Shown: one piece after another, positions 1-11,411 of the stretch
Position numbering within the stretch: position 1 is the stretch's first letter
How the letters are laid out: each line of letters opens with the position of its first letter
Assembly: GCF_000340215.1 (NCBI RefSeq)
Contig: NW_006921538.1
Location: 1,488,001 to 1,552,000, forward strand
Length of the DNA: 64,000 nt
Origin: Pseudocercospora fijiensis CIRAD86
Lineage: Eukaryota > Ascomycota > Dothideomycetes > Mycosphaerellales > Mycosphaerellaceae
Direction of reading: 5' to 3'
Program-made: the position numbers and the translations under genes
Notes under the pieces: model-generated
What the model was told of the DNA's origin: nothing
Databases searched by the model: none
The model's input: only the letters and a program-made list of their open reading frames with translations

Positions 1-1700
1 AGGCGCGCTACCACGCGTTAATTAATTAATCGCATACTCTTTTAAGGGCTCTACCTCTTTACTAACGCGCCCTGTAGGTCCCCCTCTTATTCCCTTATTC
101 TATCGAGGCCTCGAGGCCTAGGCAATCGGCGAGGACGGCGCGGCCGGCGCGGCTATATTAGTAACAGTGTTGCGGAGTATGTTACTACTTAAGAAAGGAA
201 GAATATAGCTATATTAGTAACGGTATTACCGAGTTGTTGTTAGTTAAAGAAGGAAATTAGAAGCAAGGTAAAGTTAGCGCTAAGACGACTAGCGCCGCTA
301 TTATTAATATTACTTGCTATTATCGCTACGCCTATAGACACAACCTTACCTATACTACGAGCCAGAGCGTACCCTACTAGACAAGTTAAAAGAATAGCTA
401 TGTTAAAGGTTTAATTAAAACTTTAATTAAAACTTTAAGCCGCTTAAAAGATTAAGCGACTAATAGACTAACTAACTAAGGGCAAAACTATAGAGCTAAG
501 CTAGCCGGGGTCGATCTTGCGGACAATAGGTTACTCCTCGATCTATCTAACCCTTTAAGCGAGGCGAACCTCTACTACTATACTTATAATAGCCTTTACT
601 TATAGAAACTAGACGAGCTGTGTTTTTTGAAAAGATAAGATAAGATTGATACTTAAAGGCTGCCAAACCTAGCTAATTAGGGCTAGCGAAACTACGAACA
701 ATAAGAATAATAACCCTCGGAAGCGGACAAACCCTCGGAAGCGGACATTGCTAGGTTTTTTAAAAGTAGACGCAAAGAACTCGGTACGACATTACTTAGA
801 ACGGAGGCAGGGCTATAATACCTCGTACGTCTACCTATTATAGTAGGGAAGACGCGCTCGTATTGTAATTAGTCGAAGGCCCTTAGTTCTTATAGATATA
901 TACTACTTTATAGGTTATTATATACAAGGATAGCGTAGTTAGAGTTAGATATTATATTAGAGGTAAGGTTTGACATAGTTACATAATTAGGTAGTTAAGT
1001 GTTCAATTTAGCGCGGGCTAAGTAGCTTATTAGACTTGCTAAGTTAGCGGTAATAGAGGTCGTAGAACATAGATAGGCTACGAGGGCGCGGCCTTTAGAA
1101 GGGAAGCGTATATTAGGGCTAAAGAGGCTATACGTAATTAGTATGTAACTAGGCTAAGTAAAGCTAGGGTCTTAGTGCCTTAGGCAGGGCTTGGCGCTTA
1201 GCAATAGGCTAACTTGCTTACCTTCCTCCCTCTCCTCCTAGCTCTTTATCGAATACTACTTATATCTACTACTACCCTATCTACCTACTAACATACCCTT
1301 CTTATAGATATTCTAAGGCTACGTAGGTAGTATCTATATTCTATAAGCCGCGTCTACGGTAGATTAAATGTCTTTAAATAGGCTATAAATAGTATACGGT
1401 CTAGCTAACCTCTAGGTAGTAGGCTAAGGAGCCTAGTATTTACGTCGCGTTATATAGCGGCACTATAAGCTTTATATTACGGTACCGTCGGTACGAGAGA
1501 TTTGCGTACTTATAGAGGCATTACTTTACGCAAATAGCATTCTAGAGGCGTACTTATAGCGTCTACTTGTTTTTAAAGTAATAATAGATAGCGATAAGGG
1601 ACAGAGAAGGCAGGATAATAGATAATAATTTCTAGCTTACCTTACGGGACCTAAGTTTTTTTGCTTCTAAAGTCTTATAAGGCTAAAGTCGAGCCTTGCT
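1..1700. repeat. RIP-mutated, TA-rich repeat flank (left)
   Basis: Gene-empty DNA with many TA steps, few CA or TG steps, and CpG-rich islets left intact, the usual look of repeat-induced point mutation. No frame is open for any useful length on either strand. Visible structure: an imperfect tandem pair of about 48 bp at 153-200 and 212-258, an exact 18-bp tandem duplication at 712-729 and 730-747, and a 182-bp segment (1,123-1,304) that reappears inverted at the right end of the window. I cannot name the element family here. The change to ordinary composition lies near 1,690-1,720. Confidence 0.8.
1123..1304 (-). repeat. Inverted copy of the terminal segment found at 63819-64000
   Basis: Reading the right end of the window as reverse complement, 64000 to 63819 aligns with 1123 to 1304 over 182 bases without net indel. 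I count about 20 mismatches by eye, about 17 of them transitions, and at most of these the left copy carries the T or A expected after RIP. The element edge is at 1304: the right copy ends TCA where this one ends TTA, and similarity stops beyond it. The repeat probably continues leftward past 1123, because the right copy is cut by the window end. Family unknown; an LTR end is possible since the right copy starts with TG. Confidence 0.8.
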
Positions 1701-1704
1701 GCTC

Positions 1705-3756
1705 TTTAGGCCACCGAAGCAGTTAGTCCCTAACATTCGTCGGAATCAAGTCGAGATGTTCGTACTTCTTTGCCAATTCCGAGTATTCCTCGTTGTGCAT
1801 CGCTAAGCCACGTGCCACCCTCGCCATGCGCTGCAGAGCGAAGTGATTGACGTCGCAGGCAAGCGAGCAGGTACTTGGATCGATGTACTTGTGTTCCTTC
1901 TGTACATCACGTGGCTGGAGGAGTGCTGCTTCGGCTCCTGCTGATCCTTTGCGGGATTCTTCGGTCACGTCACAGGGAGTGCACATTGTGCAATTCGTGG
2001 CTGAGAGGTCGTGGTGCACTTATGCTTGAGAAGGAAGTGAGGTCGGAGGCACGAGGCTTAGATGTAGATCTTGGCCCCACTAAGGACTGTCGGTCAAGTA
2101 TCGTGACTTGTTCCTTTGAAACATCGTCATTGTGCAGCAACATCGACGCCAGTGGTACTTACACTCTACGAGTCATGTTTGCCGGCATAGATGGGTATTG
2201 GTGGTGTTTCGTGTTCCTGTATCATGAATGTGATACTCGAGTCACGATAAGGCTAGGAAAAATGAAAGGCTGAGGTAGTTGTACTTGTAGTGCCATCGAG
2301 AATAGGAGAAGCCGAGATCCGCGGAGTGAGCCAACTGTGTCGTGATTGTGTTGCCGCCGTGTCGATTCCGTACGGCTGGTATCTGCCACGGTACTCGGAC
2401 ACTTGTTCCTAGAAGTGATGTCAAATCGTTGGGTGACTTATGAGTGGCTCCTGGTTCCAAGGCAGTGGACGTGGCGTTGCCGCGTGGATGTGCTACGCTC
2501 GCTCGCTCAGCTACAGTACTGTACTGTGTGTGTTGCAAACAGCCTCGTTGTCACTATAGCCGCGCAACGTCAAAGTCTGATGCAAGTGCAGATTGGCTAG
2601 ATTTCGGGCCTTATGACGAGTGGCTCGCATGAGGCAAAATTGACGGCGGCAATTGAGGCAGGGATAACTGGGATAGGTCCTCTTCGGGCATCGAAACTTG
2701 AACATCTGTTTGGTCAGACATAGATGAGTATAGTTCAAACTTGAAAGCTGGAGTCGGGTCCCGAGCCTGTTGTGCACTGCGCGTGGGGTTTGCAGAGAGG
2801 AACGAAGACAGTAGCAGGGATATCTTGGTTTCCAGCTGAGGCGGTGTCGGTTGCAAACGGGGCTGATGATGCCGCATGTTTGGAGGATACATATGCTCTC
2901 CCGAGGTCATTTCCGGGAGCCTCGCCCGCAACACCTTACACGTGTCGAATTCGTGGACATTCTGGGGAAGGGCGATGGATGTCAGGAGACACTCATGACA
3001 GCGTGATCGTCGTCGAAAAGCAACATGCTTATCATCACGGCCAGCCGTGCTGAGCCGTCTGCGACTCATTGGCGACCATTCTTGGCATTCGTGGGTTATC
3101 AGGCTTGATGTAGATATCGCGTAAGCATGTGAGTGCTGTCATGTCATGGTCGCCGAACGGCGATGGAGTGTGGTGCGAGGGTGGAGAGAGAGAGGAAGAG
3201 GAAGAGGAAGAGGAAGAGGAGGAGGAAGCGTGTGTTTCGGCGCGGAAGGGCAGGCTTCCTGTTTAGGACTAGCGCAACGGCCGGGACGTAGCGCGCAAAA
3301 GGTTAAAAAGTGTGAGCGAAGCTTCCCGCGCTCTGGCCATGTCTGACCACTGACCACACAAACAAAACTGGAAACTTGGAAGAAGCCGATTGCATCACAG
3401 TTTTGCAACAAGCCCGCTGGCTGGATGACGCGGTCGCGAGTCCACGCAGCCAGTGAGCGACCAGAAGGCACACGAAGAGGCGCCTCCGCCGGCGACGACG
3501 GCAAGTGAGCTGAGCGTGGTGCTCTTCCAGAATCTTCAAGAGCACTGTGGCATCACACTCCTTTCCTCTCTGATCCCCCCTTCACTTTCTGCTTCACATG
3601 CAAACGGAGTGAAACCCTATCTGCGGCCCCGCTGCGCTAGCTTGCGTCGAAACTTCCTGCTTGAGCCATCACACCTCCTCTCTCTCTCATGCACTTGCAA
3701 CACCACTCCCAAACCTATACCCAGTGCAGCTACAACACCAACACAATACCGCCGCA
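1705..3756. other. Intergenic region, no supported gene
   Basis: Composition is that of the gene island, but no frame shows a recognisable domain. The longest candidate is a minus-strand frame at 2611-3069 (152 codons) with a basic, Cys-containing N-terminus and an acidic Ser/Pro/Leu-rich tail; it has no clear motif and I do not call it a gene. A purine-rich hexamer tract of GAGGAA type lies at about 3187-3228. The pyrimidine-rich stretch at about 3550-3750 is probably promoter and 5' leader of the gene starting at 3757. Confidence 0.5.
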
Positions 3757-6723
3757 ATGGCGACCAACTTGACTGTCTCACTGTAAGTATGAATTGCGAA
3801 GGCGCTACACAACACAACACAAACATCTGGCCACCAATACGTCAAGTGGCGCGACGCAAAGTCACACGCAGAATCAAATTGACTTCGACATAGCTTCCTC
3901 CCAAACACCATCTCCTTCGAGCAGACACCCCCAAAAGAATCACAATCACGCAGAGCACGCAGTCCGCCATTCCAGCTTGAGCAGCGCGCAGCATCCAGCA
4001 TTGATCTGCCTTCAAGAAACGCAAGCGAGAAGACCAGCTTGTTCAATGGTCCAACACCGCCGTTGACACCTGCTATTCAAAATGCAGTAAACGAGGCATT
4101 CTTCACGCCCGGAGCAAGCAATGCGCAGAAGCGTATGTTTGCCAGACCTGGTGATCCTCGATCACTCCTTCGAAGCGACACCCATGCAGAGTGGTGGGGC
4201 GCTCAAGGAGTTTTCAACCAGCCGCGCTCTCGTGCTGGACCGCTACCGTCGGCTTCCATTCAAGACTTCTCCAAGGTCTACGAAGAGCTGAGCGCGCGTG
4301 ACGAAGAGAAGAAGAAGAAGAAGGGTCGTCGCCTGGCGAAGCCATCTCCACACAATGCGTTTAGCTCGCGCTCTGGCAGTTCCGAGAGAGGCTTCGAGGA
4401 TAAGACCTGGACTGTCGAGCCAGCCATCCACGGTAATGGAGGTCTTGTCAATGCCGTTCGTCAAGTATCACAAGACGATGATACCATGAACGAGCACGAT
4501 CAGCCCATGGATGTGACCTGGATAGGCACTTTGGGTATGCCGACCGACGCCTTACCCGAGAGCACCAAGGAGGAAGTTCATGATAGGCTCCTCAATGAAT
4601 TCCAGTCAGAGGTTGTATACTGCTCTGACAAGGACCTCGATGGTCACTACGCCCACTACTGCAAGACCATTCTCTGGCCCATCTTCCACTACCAGGTTCC
4701 CGACCACCCGAAAAGCAAAGCGTACGCCGACCACAGCTGGGAGTTCTACCGAAACGTCAATCGAGCATTCGCAGACAAGGTGATCGCTAGCTACAAGCGA
4801 GGCGACACCATCTGGATTCACGATTACCACCTCCTCCTCGTCCCTGGCATGGTGCGTGAGAAGCTGTCAGACGCGAAAATTGGCTTCTTCCTGCACACGG
4901 CATTTCCATCATCAGAAGTGTTCAGATGCTTGTCGACCAGAAAGGAACTTCTGGATGGCATGCTCGGCGCAAATCTCATCGGCTTTCAGACCGAAGAGTA
5001 TGCGTCGCACTTCCTCCAGACTTGCTCTCGCCTGCTTGCTGTCGAGACCACGTCGGAGGGGGTGCAACTCGACGACCACTTCGTCAACGTCGTCAGCCAG
5101 CCTATCGGCATCAACCCACCAATGTTTGAGCAGATGCTGCAAGAGGACGAAGTCCAGGAATGGATCACTACCATCCTGGAGAAGTACAAGGGCAAGAAGC
5201 TCATCGTTGCTCGAGATCGCCTCGACCACGTTCATGGAGTGCGTCAGAAGCTGCTCGCTTACGAGCTTTTCCTCAACAAATATCCCGAGTGGCGCGAAGA
5301 CGTGGTCCTCATTCAAGTCGCCACCTCTACCAACGAGCAGTCGGAGCTTCTCACCACAGTCTCAGACATTCAGAACAGAATAGATTCTGTTCACTCCACC
5401 CTTGCTCATCAGCCCTTGGTCTTCCTGAAGCAGGACATAGCATTTGCTCAGTATGTGGCGCTGCTGACAGTAGCTGATGCTTTGATGATCTCTGCCTTGC
5501 GTGACGGCATGAACTTGACGGCCCACGAGTTTATCTATTGCCAGGACGGCAGAAGTGGTATTAAGAAGTACGGCCCTCTGATCCTGAGCGAGTTCACCGG
5601 CAGCGCGGCGGCTCTTGGCCACGATTTCCTCTCTATCAACCCTTGGGACTTTTCTGGTATGGCGGAAGCAATCAAGCAAGCACTGGAGATGGACGAGGGG
5701 AAGAAGAAAGCGCAGTGGGAGCGCCTCCACCACACTGTAATGACACAGACTGGCGCACACTGGCAACGTCAGCTCAGTAAAGAGCTTGACCGCGTATACG
5801 AAGAGCACCATCAACGTGCATCGGCATCAGTGCCACGATTGAACGTCTCGCAGCTTGCTGAGCAGTACAAGATTTCCGAAAGCAGGCTTTTCATCATCGA
5901 CTACGAGGGTACTCTGGCTCCTCACAAGACCCACTATGGTATCCCACTTGGATCTCCAGCTCGTCTCGTGGAGACACTCAATAACCTTATGACCGACCCC
6001 AAGAACGTCGTTTATGTTATGTCAGGACACAAGCCAGAGGAGCTGGAAAATCACTTCCGGACTCTGCCCAAGGCTGGTCTGATCGCAGAGAATGGATGCT
6101 TCGTGCGTGAGTTCGGTGCTCAGAACATGGAGTGGACTCCCTTCACAGATCTCGACAAGGTGGCCGAATGGAAGGAGCAGACCAAGAATATTCTTCAATA
6201 TTACTCTGACCGGCTTGAGGGCTCATATCTCGAGGAGCGCCACTGCAGCTTGCTCTTCCGATACGAGAAGTGCGCAGACCAGGAATCTGCGCTTCGCTTT
6301 GCGGGAGAGTGCGCAGACCAGATCAATGGTGCTTGCAAGTCCATGAAGATCCACGCAGTGCCAATTAAGAACGCTGTCCTCATTGAGCAAGAGGACTTCA
6401 GCAAAGGCACCGCTGCGACCCATGTCTACGACACCATTTGCGAGCGCACCAAGGGACTCTCAAGACCTGACTTCATGATGGTTGCTGGAGACGATCGTGA
6501 AGACGAAGTGATCTTCAAGTGGGCCAACGATCTAGGGAAGGAGGGCAAGTTGAAGAATGTCTTTACCATCACTGTTGGGAGGCGCAACACTGTCGCCCAG
6601 GCCACATTGACCCAAGGATCGACCGGCCTGCTGACTGTTCTGGGCAAACTCGCCAAGATCTCAGCAGAGTCGCTCCCACCAGACTACTTCAATCTGCCGA
6701 GAAACAAGACATTCCCATCATAG
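3757..6723 (+). CDS. Trehalose-6-phosphate synthase/phosphatase family protein, probably a regulatory (Tps3/Tsl1-like) subunit
   Basis: Two exons, 3757-3782 and 3894-6723, with a 111-bp intron (GTAAGT...TAG); 951 residues. The first exon gives MATNLTVSL, and the second continues in frame with FLPNT, so the ATG at 3757 is better than any internal start. Residues about 150-570 form a glycosyltransferase family 20 domain (HDYHLLLVPGM, FPSSEVFRCL, LRDGMNL). Residues about 660-935 form a HAD-type trehalose phosphatase domain ending in GDDREDEV. Both catalytic signatures deviate: the Lys of the RLDxxKG motif, which contacts the UDP-sugar in this family, is His456, and the DxD pair of the HAD motif reads DYEGTL (Asp678, Glu680). 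In yeast Tps3 and Tsl1 are large, mainly structural subunits of the trehalose synthase complex. The long N-terminal extension and altered residues suggest that role, acting in the cytosol with Tps1 and Tps2. That it is inactive is inference. Confidence 0.88.
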
Positions 6724-7841
6724 TGGAGTTCGGGTTTGATGGCGAATTCAACCAAGATCCGGCCCCGCTGGTGAAGGCTCCGAACATGCCAAGGAAAGAG
6801 ATCGTGCCTGCATCTGCATCGAGACCTCAGCTGCGGGACAGCTCGTCAAGAGGGACACAGATGAGTACACCCAGCTACTGCTTGATTGCATTGCAATATC
6901 ATAGCAAGCGAGAGATACCCAGAATTCTGCAGCATAGCTTGCGTTGCTTCATGGCATGGCGTAAGGACATAGACAGATAACGATGGTATCAGTTATGGAT
7001 GTTGCAGAGCATTTGCAGCAATGCCGTTACGAGTACGATTGAAGACGAGTCTCTTCTCCAGTGTTTCTCCTCCACATCTCCACGTTGTTCCTTTGATATA
7101 CTTGGGGACAGGGGACTCGTTACTCGTTCCGTGACAGCAATTATCAGCAGTTTGATCGTGTTGGAGAAGGTACTGTAGCCTGTAGCCTGGTGGTCTGGTC
7201 CGAGGGCCAATTGTCTCAGCGGCTCAGGACCTTTCCAGGGTGTCTGACGCTGAGACAGTGATTGGCAATTTCCCTCCCTTTCGGAATTCACAGCACTTCT
7301 TCCTCATCACTTTTCATCTTCACATGAAGACTCCTGCAATTGTACCATCTCAATCATGTCCGAAATGCGTCGGACCTGGTGCCGACCCCTGCGACAATAC
7401 CTGTTCTCCAGGATCCCTTCTTCGGAGTCGAAAGCGTCGGTTCTCCATCGCTGGAATGCGCCGCTTTCATGCAAAGAATTCCATCCACTTGACCCTTACG
7501 CCTGGCGGCGCGGGATGCTTGCGTCCATCCAACAATGCCGCCCGTTATTCGTATGCTATCGTATCGTCGTTGCACTGCCAGTCGCCATGAACTTCGGAAG
7601 GATTTCTGCGGCTGCTCAGCTGCTGTAGGAAGCTGCACAGCCGGGCTGGAAGCTTGAGGGCACATGACATAACTACTGCAGAGCTGTCCGCCTGACGTGC
7701 TGCAGAAACGGTCCTTTTTTCACATTTGAGGCAGATGACTTCTTATTACAGTGTCACGTTGGAGTGGAAAGCCGGACTCATTGATTTTGGCAAAATCAGG
7801 TGAGAATACCGCGGTTCGCTTGAGCGTTGGCATCGAAGCTG
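6724..7841. other. Intergenic region, nothing recognised
   Basis: About 1.1 kb downstream of the trehalose gene. Only short overlapping frames on both strands with no domain, signal peptide or codon pattern that I can support. It probably holds the 3' UTR of the upstream gene and the promoter of the next one. Confidence 0.5.
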
Positions 7842-8291
7842 ATGAGAAGCAGAAATATGGCTTCGAATCTCCTCCTTGTGGATGACCATCACAGCTATGC
7901 CCGATTTTTCTCCAGTGACCGCCTTTTCAACCAGGTCTTTGTCCAAGTCGTCAGAGGAGTGGCATGGGCAGTACTCGCCCTCATGGCGGTTGGAGTCCTG
8001 ATTTTCGCCGGACTTATGATCAAGGAATCGATACGAAAGCATCGAGAGGCCCTCAAGGATGATGAGTTTAATGCGACTGATATCGATGTCGAAGCAGGGA
8101 TTGGAAGTGCATACGTCGATGAGCCGCCAAAGTACGAACATGAAGATGCACCTCCACCGGTCTACTCAAGTGAAGAAGTGGCAGCACCACCGGCTTACCA
8201 TGAGCTATCGGATCGGGAGACATCGAAAGCTACCGCAGAAGTGAATTTGCAAAGACCCTTTCACCATCTCCCTACTGGATCCAGGAGTTGA
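7842..8291 (+). CDS. Small single-pass membrane protein with three PPxY motifs
   Basis: Single exon, 149 residues from the ATG at 7842; a second ATG at 7857 would remove five residues. One strong membrane segment lies at about residues 35-57 (Val/Ala/Leu-rich, ending before a basic KESIRKHRE stretch, so the C-terminus is probably cytosolic). The tail is acidic and carries PPKY, PPVY and PPAY within about 30 residues. PPxY motifs bind WW domains of Rsp5/NEDD4-type ubiquitin ligases, and small membrane proteins of this design act as ligase adaptors in yeast. No family is recognised; the adaptor role is inferred from motif and topology only. Transcribed in the same direction as the RING gene that follows, about 320 bp away. 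Confidence 0.6.
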   Translation: MRSRNMASNLLLVDDHHSYARFFSSDRLFNQVFVQVVRGVAWAVLALMAVGVLIFAGLMIKESIRKHREALKDDEFNATDIDVEAGIGSAYVDEPPKYEHEDAPPPVYSSEEVAAPPAYHELSDRETSKATAEVNLQRPFHHLPTGSRS

Positions 8292-8609
8292 CTTGCGGAC
8301 GCTGTTCGCTGACCTGTCAACTTGGAGCGCTCCAACTCTGGCTGGCGTTCTCTGGATTATGGCCCACAAAAGCTTGTGGGCGAGCCGCCGAAGGTTGGAA
8401 ACACGATCCACAAGATGAGTAGCTGGTAATCTCACGCCAAGCATCGACATGAGGACTGAGGACGTGAACATGAGGACTTCATGACTGAGGACATCAACCG
8501 ACTATATGTATCACTTGCCTTGCACTCGAGAATCTTCACATCTCTACACATTTACTGCCATACTACTACACCACGAAAGAATCCACTACAACTCCGAACG
8601 ACAATCAAT
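8292..8609. other. Intergenic region between PPxY gene and RING gene
   Basis: No gene supported. A frame continuous with the next gene is open from an ATG at 8481, but its 43 residues before 8610 look like translated leader rather than protein. Confidence 0.5.
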
Positions 8610-10121
8610 ATGGCCAACTTTGTTGCGAAAATGCTCGTGAGACTGCTTGCTGCACTACTCGCAGCTGCACTTCGATTCAAAGACAACGACGCCTATCCGC
8701 AGCCAGACGGGCTTGAATCGAACGACGACGAGCAGAGCGAACAAGACCAAGACCAAGCCCAGGCAAATGAAGACCCTGAAATAGCAGCAGCCGCCGAGTC
8801 CGAAGCCTCAAGCTGGACCGACGAGCTGTCTGAAACTGCTCTCACTAGAGGAAACGTGATTCTCATGCGACCATGTAATGGCAGCATGGCCTCACCTCGT
8901 CTCCTGCTGGTATGTGGCGTCAAAGCTCAGCCAAATGCAGCTGTGATCACTATTCCGGAGGCTCAAAAACAACAAGCAGACTCATACAGGTTGGTTGATA
9001 CACCTGAGACTCTAGAATATGCCTACAGCGGACGTCCATCTGAGGTGCTTGTTGTTGATGTGATGGACCAAGCCCACCCGCTGGCGGCGAGAGTCATGGA
9101 GTACGCGCTATATATGACATTCGTTCCCCAAGATCGCAGCACCACCAGCGATGATCCCCTTCGATACTTGGACCATCTTGCCCAACCCTTGAGCAGTGTG
9201 GACCTCAGAGAACATAGCGTCGATATGCGAGCCTCGCAAAAAGCTGTATTCCACCTGCTTACAGGCGACAAATGCGATTCCGAGTACTGTCGCGATGGAT
9301 ATGTATTACTCCATCCTTCAGACATGGAACTGGAAATCGAACCTTCAGACGATCCAGACTCAGCTGTAAACTGGCTACATCAGCACACACCCCCGAAGAT
9401 GCTTTGCTCTTACTGCCTTGGCACAAGACTTGCCCTGGAAAACGAAACCTTGACAGGACTAGACCCTAGAGCCGACGGTCTTAAAGAATGCGAACAACGT
9501 TTGGTTGCCCACCTTCGTCGATTGAACAGATTGCGCCTGCAGCTGGGCTACACACGTCACACTGATGTGGAATATTTCCGTGGCGCGATGAAAGTGGACG
9601 ATGATGGATTTGTTTGTGTGAAGCTGAGCGGCAAAGAAATCATCAAAAATCTGGGACTCGACATCGTGACTTTTCTGACGCCGAAGCATTTCATTGACTC
9701 CAGGGCTGGCTTTACTTTGCGCGACACCTCCTGCGCAATGTGTCTTGATGACTACGAGCGTGGCGACTACATCGTGGAAACGAAATGCAATCATCAGTTC
9801 CACGAACAGTGTCTGGAGAAATGGTTCGATGACAATCTCACTTGTCCACTGTGTCGGACTGTTCACGTGGAGGATTGTGAGGACGATATCGAGGAGGGTG
9901 GTGAGGAGGGTGGTGAGGAAGGTGGTGAGGAGGGTGGTGAGGAGGGTGGTGAGGAGGGTGGTGAGGAGGACATTGAGGAGGACATTGAGGATGATTTCGA
10001 GGAGGATAGTGGCGAGGCTAGTGGCGAGGCTAGTAACGAGGACATTGACGAGGACATTGACGAGGACATTGACGAAGACATTGACGAGGACATTGACGAG
10101 GATAGTGAGGAGGATATCTAG
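8610..10121 (+). CDS. RING-H2 finger protein with acidic repeat tail (putative E3 ubiquitin ligase)
   Basis: Single exon. I place the start at 8610 (MANFVAKML, 503 residues). The N-terminus is hydrophobic (about residues 3-18), so membrane attachment or a signal is possible. Residues about 30-75 are acidic and Gln/Glu-rich. A RING-H2 finger lies at about residues 375-415 in C3H2C3 order (CAMC, 14 residues, CNHQFHEQC, then CPLC). RING-H2 domains recruit ubiquitin-conjugating enzymes, so E3 activity is likely; the substrate is unknown. The C-terminal ~75 residues are almost only Glu, Asp, Gly and Ile, encoded by 12-bp minisatellite units. The gene converges on the next one with about 110 bp between stop codons. 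Confidence 0.82.
   Translation: MANFVAKMLVRLLAALLAAALRFKDNDAYPQPDGLESNDDEQSEQDQDQAQANEDPEIAAAAESEASSWTDELSETALTRGNVILMRPCNGSMASPRLLLVCGVKAQPNAAVITIPEAQKQQADSYRLVDTPETLEYAYSGRPSEVLVVDVMDQAHPLAARVMEYALYMTFVPQDRSTTSDDPLRYLDHLAQPLSSVDLREHSVDMRASQKAVFHLLTGDKCDSEYCRDGYVLLHPSDMELEIEPSDDPDSAVNWLHQHTPPKMLCSYCLGTRLALENETLTGLDPRADGLKECEQRLVAHLRRLNRLRLQLGYTRHTDVEYFRGAMKVDDDGFVCVKLSGKEIIKNLGLDIVTFLTPKHFIDSRAGFTLRDTSCAMCLDDYERGDYIVETKCNHQFHEQCLEKWFDDNLTCPLCRTVHVEDCEDDIEEGGEEGGEEGGEEGGEEGGEEGGEEDIEEDIEDDFEEDSGEASGEASNEDIDEDIDEDIDEDIDEDIDEDSEEDI
9891..10100 (+). repeat. In-frame 12-bp coding minisatellites
   Basis: Two tracts inside the RING gene. At about 9891-9970 the unit GAGGAGGGTGGT (Glu-Glu-Gly-Gly) occurs six times, followed by a half unit. 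At 10041-10100 the unit GACATTGACGAG (Asp-Ile-Asp-Glu) occurs five times with one synonymous change. Between them are looser units (Asp-Ile-Glu-Glu; Ser-Gly-Glu-Ala). Unit length is a multiple of three, so copy-number change would keep the frame. Confidence 0.95.
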
Positions 10122-10231
10122 GAACATGATATTGGTTCGGACAACTGTAGCCGACTTGGACAACTATACCGAGTCTGCCCTTACGATTAAGAATACAACG
10201 CTACAAAATAAGACGGAACGTTTCCCCATCT

Positions 10232-11411
10232 CTACGCCTTTTTCCCACCCGTCTCTCCAAGCACAACCTCATCCCTCTCCCACACAATCGTCAAAGCAGC
10301 CCCCAACGGCCCAAAAACCGCACTCCTCACCACAGCATCAACCCAAACATTCCCCACACTAAACCCCAGCCCCTTCCTCTCAACCTTCCTCGTCTGCGCC
10401 ACAGCCCAGAAAATCTGCGCCAGCGAAATGATCGCATAATCCCATTGCAAAAACTTCAAAGCCCCTTCCCCAACACTCTCAACCCTGTCCGTCGCCAAAG
10501 TCGGAAGGAAAATTTTTGCCAAGTTCAAATCTTTTAAAAGTTCGGATTTGAATAGTGAAGGCGCCAGAACTGAGGTCAAAGATATCGTTAGGACGGATAT
10601 GTGGGTAATGACTCCTAATACGAGGCCGAGACTATAAGCTTTGCGCAGGAATGGGAGTTGGGCTTTCCCATCTGGTGGCAACGCTAGGTCGGTGGGGAAT
10701 AAGGATTTGAAGAGGGATGTTGATATCGATGTCCAGAGTGGGAAGGCTTGCCAGAAAACTAGAGCTGCGAGTTTTGTGTTTGTTGAGATTAGGGATGGGG
10801 AGGGGAGGGTTGCGGCTAAGGTTGGGAGGATGGAGCCTGTGAGGAGAGCGTAGGGGATTGCGCGGAGGTATGCGAGGTCTGGGATTGCGATGTTGGAGCG
10901 TTTGGGGTGGTCTGAGGAGTTTGGGGTGAGGTAGAGGTTTAGGGCGAGGTAGGCTGGGCCTATGACTCCTATTCCGGCGAGTTGGAAGAGGAGGCCGTAG
11001 AGGGTGATACTGTTGGAGAGAAAGTCATGGTTAGATTGATGGTAGAATAAGATGATCAAAGTGTGAGGTTGGAACTTACTACGAAACCAAACTCCCCCTC
11101 ACCCCTCCTCGACCCGCTTCAATCATTATGACAACCCACATCGCGAAACTACTCCCGACGAATGCCAGACTGTTTAATGCTCCCGTGACGTGGGAACCTG
11201 TTGCTAAAGGCCAGAAGAAACTGACTAAGAAGCCCGCGATGTCGGGGGATTTTTGAAGCCAGGTTGGCCATGTTGTTGTGGTATCTGTTAGGACTTTTTG
11301 TTCGCAGGCTGAGGTCAGTTGTGCGAAGAGGCCGTTGCTCCGGCTGATGCCGTGGAGAGTGTAGATTCCTACGGGGACGAGACTGGCGAGGAGGAATTTG
11401 TAGGATGACAT
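10232..11411 (-). CDS. Polytopic membrane protein of unknown function
   Basis: Minus strand, exons 11411-11080 and 11009-10232, 70-bp intron (GTAAGT...CAG), 369 residues starting MSSYKFLL. The frame is open further upstream, but that part is polar and without pattern, so I choose the ATG at 11411. About eight to nine hydrophobic segments are spread over the whole length (for example residues 5-17, 60-100, 111-130, 160-185, 240-265). No catalytic motif is visible. Membrane proteins of this general size and topology occur in fungal secondary-metabolite clusters, but no synthase gene is present here. Function unknown. The 3' end approaches the stop codon of the RING gene to within about 110 bp. 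Confidence 0.7.

Noticed and set aside
1..1700. Coding relic in the left repeat flank
   Set aside because: I tried several frames on both strands and found no transposase, gag or polymerase motif even when reading through stops.
2611..3069. 152-codon minus-strand frame with basic Cys-containing N-terminus
   Set aside because: The cysteine spacing fits no Zn2Cys6 or C2H2 pattern, there is no conserved domain, and overlapping frames on both strands are similarly long.
9459..10163. 234-codon minus-strand frame antisense to the RING gene, rich in Leu, Val and Thr
   Set aside because: It is the mirror of the acidic 12-bp repeats; the RING finger on the other strand is unambiguous.
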